DNA of 15,304 nt from NCBI RefSeq assembly GCF_000611645.1, contig NW_014012344.1, forward strand, positions 1 to 15,304. The letters run 5' to 3'. The stretch is from Monoraphidium neglectum (taxonomy: Eukaryota > Chlorophyta > Chlorophyceae > Sphaeropleales > Selenastraceae). Shown in pieces: positions 8,797 through 15,304 of this stretch. Both the position numbers and the translations under genes were made by a program. Position 1 is the first letter of the stretch, and each line of letters starts with the position of its first letter. A model generated the notes under the pieces. The model was not told the DNA's origin. It did no database searches and saw only the letters and a list, made by a program, of their open reading frames with translations.

Positions 8797-11588
8797 CGTG
8801 CAAGAGCGCGTGTGCGTTTGGGGGGCGGCGGCATGCACGTGCAACTGCGGTCACAGAATATCACAAAAAAGAGGGGAGGTATGCAAGTTGCTGGGTGGTT
8901 TCAAGTGTAGCGACACATCAGCGAATGTGACGTCATCCTAGAAAAGCGCGGCGAGTGCAGCCCGCAGGACCCCGCGGCAGGTAGGCTGTTCCAGCGCCAC
9001 GCGCTCCCCTGTGTGCGCGCTCGCCCACGTGACGCCTACCCGCGCTCCAGACGTCTGCTGGCAGGGAGTAGTTCTGCTTGAGCACCTCTGGCGCAACGAA
9101 GAAGGGCGTGCCCGCGCGGTCGTGGAGGAGGTCCCCCGGGGCACAGAACTGGGCCAGGCCAAAGTCGACCTGCCGTGGTTGAGAGTGCCACGGCGTGAAG
9201 GGACAAAACCTCATGTAACATTGCTGACTGTAAGCACTGAAATGACCCAGTGCACTGTTGTCAGCAAGTGGGGGCCGCAAGGGGCCGCCGGCATTAACAG
9301 CGCTTGGGCCAGGCTTTGTCCACGTCTGCGCCCTCAAGCGTCCCCATGGTGGGGCAGCCATCTGAGTCAGGCCCAGTGCCCTGGTGATGCTTCCCCACCA
9401 TTTTCAAGGGGCTGTCCTCGCGGTCATTCAAAAAGAGGAAGTTGTCCGGCTGAAGTGGACGGGGAGGGCCGGAAAAGGGGGAGGGGAGGAGGGCGTGAGC
9501 TTGCGTGGGTATTGTTAAGGGCTGGGCGTGATCAGGAATTGCAGCTTGCGGGTGGGCAGCAATGCAATGTCAGCAAGTTGAGTGAGAACCTGACAGGCAA
9601 TGCGGAATCGATACCAACAGAAGAGCATCCGCAAACTGCAGGGTGGCACTCCCATTTATCTGACCTCCGTGCCCAATTCTCCTGCCAAACCCCCCCCCCC
9701 CCGGGATCCCTCCTGCCTCAAGCTGCACTACAGTCAACCTGCCACAGCCCAATGATAGTTTCACTGTCATCCCCTTGTGATTCCCACCTTGACATCCCGG
9801 ACGATGACCCCCTTGGCGTGGCACTGAGCCACGGCGCGCAGCACCTCGCGCACGAGCCGCGCCGCGGTGCGCTCAGAGTACGCGCCGCGCTTGATGCGCT
9901 GCCACATGGTGCCGCCCTGGCAGAGCTCAAGAACCAAGTCGACCTGGGGGGGGGGGGCGCGTGGTGTTTGTATGTGTGGTGTGGTTTGGTGCGGTATTGT
10001 GCGGTGTTGAAGGTTGTTTGACAAGCGCCGCAGCTGCACGTGCTGCGCGTTTTGTGAAACATGCCGATACGTTGCAATGGTGAAGGCCTGAGGCGCCGCC
10101 TGTGCACCGATGACTGCAGTTGCTAGTGCGTGCATCACCTCCCCACCCTCTCCAGGCCCCAGCCCTTTCGGCTGAGACCCGGCGTGCGAACCTGGTCATT
10201 GAGACCGTTGGCAGCAGGAGGGGCCCCGCCTTTCCCCGCGCTTGGTCCCCATTGACCCCCACTATCAGGCACCGAATGGTGATCAGCCCTTCAAGCAGCA
10301 GCAGCAGCGGCAGCAGCAGCAGCAGCAGCAGCGGCGGCAGCAGCAGCAGCAGCAGCGGCGGCGGCAGCAGCAGCAGCAGCAGCAGCAACGGCGGCGGCGG
10401 CGGCGGCATCCCACCGCAACATCATCCTCAAATGCTGCCTCCAGGTGTGCCACGTTCAGGCTCTGCCCCATGGTGCGATACACGTCCACCTGAAGCGGCA
10501 CAGGGCAGAGCGCGCATTGACAGGGGGGGAAGTTGGGGTTGTCAGGGCCAAAAAGGAGGGGATGGCGATGCAGTGTGCGGCCGCTCTCGCCACCGCCCAC
10601 CTCAGCGCTGCCCGCGGATGCTGCCCATCAGCAGCCCCGGCCAGCACCAGGTGTGGGTGGCTGGGCTGCGAGCGCCCTATCTCCGGCAGCTGGAGTCATG
10701 CAGCTCATGCTGCTGCCCCTGCGTGCCCCCTCGCACCCGCCTTTTTTCCCGCCCCTCCCCTCGTTCTGCGCCCACCTCATGCCGCACGCGTGCAGCAAAC
10801 ATGGGTTCCAGGTGAGACCCCAGGAAGCGCTTTGGCATGGTCTTGACTGGGATTCGGGCCAGGGGGCGCATGCCGGCAGGCTCTTGAGAAAAACGGCACA
10901 ACGACATGCAACACGGAGACAGCGGGGCCATTACTGGCCGACCTCCCAACGCCCTGGCCCCATCATGCGCCTGGCAGGTGCTTTTTGACCCCCCAAATCA
11001 CTCCACCGCCTGTCTTGCCGATGTCGATGCCGCACCCGCAAAGCGCTCGCCGGTGGCCTTGTGGGTGGCGACGTGCACGGTTGCAAAGGACCCCGCGCCG
11101 AGCATGGGCCCTAGCTCGTACTGCTCCGAAAAGTTCGTGCGGAAGCTGCAAATGCGCAGGGTTTGTTTGGAGCGAGGTCGGAGATGTGGGTTAGGTGGGA
11201 TGCGGGGCAAGTGCAATCTGGACACGGGTGGGGTTCACACTGGGCTGCGCCAGCAGAGAATCGCCTGCAGCCTCCACCCAGCACACCGTCACCAGCAAGG
11301 CAAGAGCCCAACTAAATAACATTGCTGTAGCCCCTTGGCCCCCCTTCAGCAGGGCATCGCCCAGTGATGCTGCTGTTGAACAGATGCGCACCCAAACTCT
11401 GATATCAGAGGGGCGTCTTGCCGCGGCGCCCCCACGCCTGGTGCATTTGCTGATGGGTTGAAGCCGCTGGTACCTCCCACTGACCGCGTCAGGGTGGCAT
11501 GGCACAACACGTAGCGGCCATTTGCAAACGTGCGGGGCCTTCTCGCCAGATCCCGCTGTCTTGCTGGCAATCTCGATGGAGCCATCAT
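5832..11588 (-). CDS. CDPK: Calcium-dependent protein kinase (CDPK), complete, 14 exons
   Basis: Serine/threonine kinase activated by Ca2+ through its own calmodulin-like domain. Exons: 11588-11485, 11145-11036, 10846-10776, 10489-10415, 9943-9788, 9449-9399, 9169-9040, 8552-8444, 8145-8082, 7825-7526, 7240-7076, 6656-6528, 6349-6184, 5959-5832. All phases agree, giving about 585 residues and ending in TGA. Kinase domain about 45-332: glycine loop [12 protein letters not shown] lysine in FAVK (73), helix C Glu about 95, catalytic VRDVKPDN (Asp 170), DFG 191-193, FFVAPEVL with APE 215-217, [16 protein letters not shown] Ser/Gly linker leads to the autoinhibitory junction ([19 protein letters not shown]). 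EF-hand 1 (about 418-429, [12 protein letters not shown]) is degenerate. EF2 [14 protein letters not shown]3 [12 protein letters not shown] and EF4 [12 protein letters not shown] look functional. Length and order match plant CDPKs. The N-terminus MMAPSRL lacks Gly2, so no N-myristoylation is expected. Exon 1 and the exon 8-9 junction are least certain. Confidence 0.93.
6702..6828. repeat. Imperfect GT microsatellite in a CDPK intron
   Basis: GT repeats broken by TTTG, TCTCTGCCA and a GCGCGCACGCACATGC segment fill about 125 nt of the intron between the first and second EF-hand exons, beginning about 45 nt downstream (in gene terms upstream) of the acceptor at 6656. The gene's sense strand carries AC repeats. 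Confidence 0.9.
8295..8338. repeat. 22-bp tandem duplication, each copy a 7-bp hairpin
   Basis: Two adjacent 22-bp units (8295-8316 and 8317-8338) differ at one base. Each contains CAGCGCC, a 5-nt spacer (CGCGA or CGTGA) and GGCGCTG, so each can fold into a hairpin. They lie in the CDPK intron between 8145 and 8444. Confidence 0.85.
8580..8802. repeat. GTGTGCTTTGT-type minisatellite followed by pure GT array
   Basis: From about 8597 to 8735 an 11-nt unit (CTTTGTGTGTG, with CCTTG and shortened CTTTGTG variants) is repeated more than ten times. It then passes into (GT)n at 8735-8786 and a short GC-rich end. It fills the CDPK intron just upstream (in gene terms) of the exon starting at 8552. 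Read as protein it gives long Cys/Val or His/Thr/Lys repeats that are artefacts. Confidence 0.9.
9690..9702. repeat. Poly-C tract in a CDPK intron
   Basis: Thirteen consecutive C on the plus strand, followed by GGGATCC, in the intron between 9449 and 9788. A related 12-G run at 9946-9957 forms, on the minus strand, the pyrimidine tract directly before the acceptor at 9943. Confidence 0.85.
10294..10410. repeat. AGC/GGC trinucleotide array in a CDPK intron
   Basis: Blocks of AGC repeats alternate with GGC blocks over about 115 nt and end 5 nt past the exon 4 donor (10415/10414) in gene terms. On the transcript this is a GCT/GCC array immediately downstream of a 5' splice site. It is read as intronic because the kinase sequence [12 protein letters not shown] joins cleanly across it; retention would insert Cys/Arg runs. 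Confidence 0.85.
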
Positions 11589-11917
11589 GTCGGCACGGGT
11601 GACCGGCGTGCTTCGACAGCTTGGTTTATGTATAGATGTGAACCTTTATCCGCGTCTAAAAGTCAGCCTGGACCTCACCGCGAAACTGGTGGCGCGGTGA
11701 CCATCATTTGCAGCACCATATGCCAGCTATCGGAAGTCGCGTGCATGCTGGAGGCAACAGTATAGGTGGTACCAGCCACGGCTCTTGCATGACCTCCGAT
11801 TCAGCTCGGCTTCCCAGCATGGAGCCTGGAGTTCCGGGCTATGCATGCCTAGCTCAGAGGGAGGCCCGCCATACGCGGAGAAGAAAGGGCATAGATAGGG
11901 GTGAATCAGCACACACG
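11589..11917. other. Divergent intergenic region between CDPK and archease
   Basis: These 329 nt separate the two start codons, so both promoters must fit here unless there are upstream non-coding exons. The AT-richest part is TTTATGTATAGATG at about 11624-11637, a possible but unproven TATA-like element. I see no other motif I can support. Confidence 0.5.
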
Positions 11918-13379
11918 ATGGCCTCGCAAAGTGGCGATCCCGACAGCGGCAGAGGCAGCGTACGTGGGCGAGCACACGCACATGTGGCATCGCCGCGGTC
12001 TTCGCCAGTACTCGATGCAGCAATCGGTCTGTCACCGCTGCCAGACCACTCGCAGCCCAGCATGTGGGCATCACAGTCAGGCGCTGAGGGAGCGCTGCCG
12101 GTTTTGCCGGAGTACAGGACCGCAGCGGTTGGCAGCAACAAGTTTGAATGTGAGGCCCGCGCAACCTGAGGCCAAACGTTGCGGCCAGCACTCGAGCTCT
12201 GCGGGCCCCAACAGCCATCCTGCTGTATGCCTGGCTTCTGGAACAGCTTGGCAGGCATGCGGCGACCTCCACCTTTCAGCAGCATCAGCTAGCCCCGCGC
12301 AGTATTGGCCCCCGCGCAGTATTGGCCCCAGGGCGAGACCACTCCCTGCGACGCCCCTCTCCTTTCTGGCCTCGGGGGCATTCCCAGACCTCGACCACAC
12401 AGCAGACGTGCAGCTGCACGCATGTGAGCGGCCGCGTTGCTTGCGCGGGTGGCCTGCAGTGGCGTAAAAGTTGCAGCGACTGTGGATGTCCGCTTGTGAA
12501 GGCAGCGTTTCGCAGGCGCAAGGGCCCAGCCCAGCGGCAACCCCTCCCTCCGCCAGCGTCCTCCATCAAACCTTCCTCGCACACTTGCCGTCCCCTTTGT
12601 TGTCAAGGGGGTGCCACTCTGGAGGAGACCTTTGCCAACGTGGCTCTGGCCATGTTCAATTACATGACGCCGCTCGAGGGGGTGGGCCTGGACCCCGCAG
12701 CTACAAGGTGAGGCACACGAGACAGAAGAGAGCGGCGGAAACATGGGCCTAGCGAGGCGCTCAGCAGGGCTGCTGAGCTCACCGCACTAGTCGCCGCAGG
12801 CCGTGCCCCCAGGCGGGAACTCTTTCGGGTGTTGCCTCGCTGCGCTTTTATGGAGGCCCCCCCACAAGGCATTCTCAAGCTCGCACCCTGCCTTCACACG
12901 CCCATCCCATGCTGCCGCCTGTCTGCTCAGGACGTACTTCGCCGAGGGCCACGACATGCATTCGCTCCTTTTCGCGTTTTTGGACGAGCTGCTGTTTGTG
13001 TTTGCAACGGACATGGTGGTGTGCCGCGAGGTGGAGGTTCTCGAGCTGGACAGAGGTGCCCACAGGATTTGCGCCGTGGGGTGAGCTGGGCTTGGGGGCC
13101 GGAGCGGAGTGCGGCTGCAGTTTGAGCAGCGAATGCAAGGCCAAGGGATTTTCAACTAACAGCAAGTTGGGCTTCGTATCAGTTCCCAGCATCTTGCAAG
13201 GCGCTCCTTGCGCGGCTGGCTCATCCCCGCCTCTTATCAACCAACCCCTCAGGCATGGCGAGCGGTTTGAGCGGGGGCGGCACGAGGCTGGCACGGAGGT
13301 GAAGGCAATCACGTACAGCAACATGCAAATCCGGGAGACGCCAGGGGATTGCGAGGTCTTCGTCATCATTGACATTTGA
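11918..13379 (+). CDS. Archease (tRNA/RNA ligase cofactor), complete, five exons
   Basis: Archease promotes guanylylation and multiple turnover of RtcB-type RNA ligase in archaea and animals; a role with an RNA ligase in this alga is inferred. Exons: 11918-12149, 12388-12423, 12608-12707, 12931-13080, 13253-13379. All phases agree, giving 214 residues with TGA at 13377-13379. The conserved fold starts at about residue 75: KFEYLDHTADVQLHAWG, LEETFANVALAMFNYM, HDMHSLLFAFLDELLFVF, REVEVLELD, GTEVKAITYSNMQI and the C-terminal VFVIIDI. The Asp in DHTAD and the final Asp correspond to the metal-binding acidic site of the family. The 36-nt second exon encodes only YLDHTADVQLHA, and its short length hides the N-terminus from simple ORF reading. 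Human archease is about 167 residues, so the first about 74 residues here are extra (low-complexity Ser/Gly/Arg/Ala). They could be an organelle-targeting or disordered leader. Translation may instead begin at the in-frame ATG at 12062. Confidence 0.92.
12294..12327. repeat. Perfect 17-bp tandem duplication in archease intron 1
   Basis: CCCGCGCAGTATTGGCC occurs twice head to tail (12294-12310 and 12311-12327) within the 238-nt first intron of the archease gene, about 60 nt upstream of the acceptor at 12388. Each copy contains a CAG. Confidence 0.85.
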
Positions 13380-13593
13380 TGATGCAAGATGCACGATTGA
13401 TTCTGCGCGCGCACCCGCCCATCGACCCATCAGCCTGGGTACGGATGCGGCCCTTGGTCTTGCGCCTGCCTGCGGCATGCGCGTTGCTCAATAGGGCTGC
13501 ATGTGTATTGATGGTTGAGGCTGTGTTGCGGGCAAGGGATTGACCCCAGATTCGTGCGTCCCCGGTTGACAATGTTGGCTGGTTTGATGGTTG

Positions 13594-13626
13594 CAGCCAA
13601 CGACAGCAAGGCGCTGTCGTTGGCTG
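13594..13626. repeat. Perfect 14-bp inverted repeat with 5-nt loop
   Basis: CAGCCAACGACAGC (13594-13607) and its exact reverse complement GCTGTCGTTGGCTG (13613-13626) are separated by AAGGC. The predicted hairpin is GC-rich and lies 215 nt past the archease stop, likely within its 3' UTR. It could be an RNA structural element, a small-RNA precursor stem, a dyad binding site or a transposon remnant. Confidence 0.85.
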
Positions 13627-13925
13627 GTGGTCGACCCTGGCCGCGCTCAGCATGAGGTCTATCAATTTGTTACGGCCAACACTGTCGTGGCACCGCAGCA
13701 GCGCGGCAAGCATAGATTTTTTCTCGCACCGGATCGCATCGAGAGCTGCTTGCCGGTCGTCCAGGGCCCATCGCTTTACAATGAAAATGTGCATGCTTTG
13801 ACAAGACTTCATTTGATACCAACCCAGCCCCGAGGCGATTTGGCTGCCGTAGTGTGTTGCTTCGATTTGCTTCGGACGCGCCCTCATTGCGCGCGCCGTG
13901 CGTTCCCACTCACCTTTACATTTAT

Positions 13926-13930
13926 TGTAA
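13926..13930 (+). terminator. Candidate polyadenylation signal TGTAA for archease
   Basis: This is the first TGTAA found after the archease stop codon, about 547 nt downstream. It is the chlorophyte-type signal; the length of the implied UTR is large but not unusual for green algae. Confidence 0.4.
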
Positions 13931-14138
13931 GACGATCACACCTAGGGGCTTCCATCGCGCCTCAGCCGCGCGCTCATCCAGCCCCGCTTGCCAAACGCAG
14001 CGTTCCCCCTTCAGCCCCGCCTGTACGAAAGACTAGATTAATCTTTCAGGCGTCTCTCGCGCACCGGCGACAGCTGCGCGTGCCCCGTAGAGAGCTGCCA
14101 GTCGAGCAGCGCCCTTCCCTGCGACCCGCAAGGGAGCC

Positions 14139-15069
14139 ATGCCCGCCACCTGCCAGGCCTGCCCGGCCGCAGCAAGAGTCTACTGCGCACAGGACGCGTG
14201 CTGGTTGTGCCAGAATTGCGACCACAAGGCCCACTGTGGCCCGCTGACGTCGTCGCACTCGAGGTGGGGCGCGCGCTTAGGCGCTCCCCCAGGGCACGCG
14301 CCACATAAGCGGCTCGTCACCTCGACGTTTTGCAACATCGGCGCCGTGCAAACTGCCCAACGTCGCTCGTCACTGCTGCTATATTTTTTCTCCGCAGGGT
14401 GCCCGCCTGCGCTGTTTGCGCCGACCGCCCCGCTGCGGTTTACTGCCGCAACGACATGGCTTACTTGTGCAGCGGTTGCAATGACGAGTGCCACGCGGGC
14501 CTGCCCCTGAGGCACAACATAGTCTCCGCGGCCCAGGCTGTCAAGGAGGTGAGCCCTTGGACATATGTGCTGCCAGGTGCCGGCCACTCTGCGGGGGGCG
14601 CCGTCCGCTCAGCATGGGGGCCGGGTGTCTCGCACCCCCTGCGCAGCTGCAACGCGTGTCCCTGCGGCCCCGCCACGTCACCGCATGCGCAGCGTCCCTC
14701 TTTCGCCCCCATTCATGCGATCCGCGACCTCACTCTGAGACCACACTCCCATACCCTCCCCCCTGTGTGCAGGGCATCGCCCCCTCGTCTGCCGCAGCCG
14801 CGCCCGTCGCGCCCTGCGTTGAGCACTCGGCGTGCGGCGAGAGCTCGCCCACCCTGCCAGGCGACTGCTCCGGCGCCGCCGACGCGTCGGCCGCGCCCGC
14901 GGCGGCGCCCGCCCCCAAGGCGGTGCGCCGCGTGTCTGAGGACAGCGCGCAGCGCGTGCCCGAGTTTGACGCCGCCGTCGTCCCCGCCGCCCTGGACTGC
15001 GAGCTGCCCAAGGGCCAGCCCATGGACAAGGCCGCGCTCGCCAAGTCGATCTGGGGCAAGGAGCTCGAC
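14139..15069 (+). CDS. Double B-box zinc-finger, CONSTANS-like protein (5' part; continues past the right edge)
   Basis: Exons 14139-14263, 14398-14548 and 14773-15069, phases consistent, with a GTGAGG donor at 15070 leading off the window. This gives 191 residues. The ATG is in GCCATGC context and opens directly into B-box 1. B-box 1: C5, C8, C16, D19, C24, C27, H32, H40. B-box 2: C46, C49, C58, D61, C66, C69, H74, H81. The spacing fits the plant BBX consensus, and the junction HSRRVPACAVC matches the RHERVPVC link between boxes in CONSTANS-like proteins. Residues 93-160 are Ala/Ser/Pro-rich. The end (LDCELPKGQPMDKAALAKSI, then WGKELD) is less repetitive. CONSTANS-like proteins control photoperiod and clock outputs in plants and Chlamydomonas. 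A C-terminal CCT domain would be needed to confirm the class and is not in the window, so an STO/BBX-type protein without CCT is possible. Confidence 0.88.
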
Positions 15070-15304
15070 GTGAGGCCGCACGCACTGCCGCTGCTGCTGT
15101 TGCCGCGCCGCTGTTGGTGTGCCGCTGTCGCTGCGCCGCTCTTGCCGCGCCGCCGTTGCTGCTCCGCCCGCGCCGCGCCGCCGTTGCATCGCGCGCTGCC
15201 ACCGCCGCTGGACGCGCATCACCCACGCCGCCGCCGTGCTGCGCTGCACCTCCTCTTTCAGCCCAAATCCGCAAGCACCCACTCCGCACCCCCCCCCCTA
15301 ATCC

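Larger units (their letters stand above)
13380..14138. other. Region between archease and the B-box gene (long 3' UTR and promoter)
   Basis: These 759 nt contain no exon I can support on either strand. The first half carries a strong hairpin. A TGTAA signal lies at 13926-13930. If that signal is used, archease has a 3' UTR of about 550 nt and only about 200 nt remain for the B-box promoter and 5' UTR. Confidence 0.55.

Noticed and set aside
8258..8864. His/Thr/Lys-rich minus-strand ORFs (about 120-198 residues) and Cys/Val-rich plus-strand ORFs
   Set aside because: They are translations of the GT minisatellite within a CDPK intron. No repeat-protein family is implied.
9011..10021. A 336-residue plus-strand open frame
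   Set aside because: It is antisense to three CDPK exons that encode the conserved kinase core, including DFG and APE motifs. Those motifs decide the strand.
11901..12467. A 188-residue plus-strand frame containing LDHTADVQLHA
   Set aside because: The archease motif is real, but the upstream part of this frame is intron 1 and the wrong frame of exon 1. Splicing 12149 to 12388 yields the family sequence KFEYLDHTADVQLHAWG.
12289..12744. A 151-residue minus-strand frame over the archease gene
   Set aside because: It is antisense to confirmed archease exons and includes translated 17-bp tandem repeats. No family resemblance.
13591..14247. A 218-residue plus-strand open frame between archease and the B-box gene
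   Set aside because: It crosses the hairpin and the likely 3' UTR, has no domain-like segments, and overlaps the B-box start in another frame.

Overview
The window is nuclear DNA from a eukaryote, most likely a green alga (Chlorophyta). The evidence is GC-rich coding sequence, genes broken into many short exons by GT..AG introns of about 100-450 nt, abundant GT/AC and GCN microsatellites, TGTAA polyadenylation-type signals, and plant/alga-type protein families (a calcium-dependent protein kinase and a CONSTANS-like double B-box protein). No continuous long ORF is a real gene. I assembled the genes by hand from splice sites, keeping reading phase across every junction and checking against remembered family motifs.

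Layout: (1) positions 176-3857, minus strand, 3' end beyond the left edge: a glutamine-rich coiled-coil protein followed by a C2-like region, with eight linked exons. (2) 3858-4279: an intergenic region between divergent genes, with a GTAC palindrome and a small inverted repeat. (3) 4280-5264, plus strand: a small unrecognised basic protein with a winged-helix-like C-terminus, three exons. (4) 5265-5831: the 3' flanks of two converging genes, with a (GT)18 tract and TGTAA signals on both strands only 11 nt apart. (5) 5832-11588, minus strand: a complete 14-exon, about 585-residue CDPK with kinase domain, junction and four EF-hands. (6) 11589-11917: a 329-nt divergent intergenic region. (7) 11918-13379, plus strand: a complete five-exon archease (RNA ligase cofactor). 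(8) 13380-14138: an intergenic region or long 3' UTR with a perfect 14-bp hairpin. (9) 14139 to the right edge, plus strand: the first three exons of a double B-box, CONSTANS-like protein.

The genes have no obvious common pathway. The CDPK couples Ca2+ to phosphorylation, archease supports RNA ligation, the B-box protein is probably a transcriptional regulator of light or clock responses, and the C2-like protein may be membrane- or cilium-associated. This is an ordinary chromosomal neighbourhood. The unusual signals are within it: a 95-nt uninterrupted purine-pyrimidine alternation, a kinase whose HRD histidine is replaced by valine, a C2-like protein with a coding CAG/CAA expansion, and repeat-filled introns whose dinucleotide arrays all have the same strand orientation. 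I found no tRNA, rRNA, CRISPR array, transposon or viral sequence.
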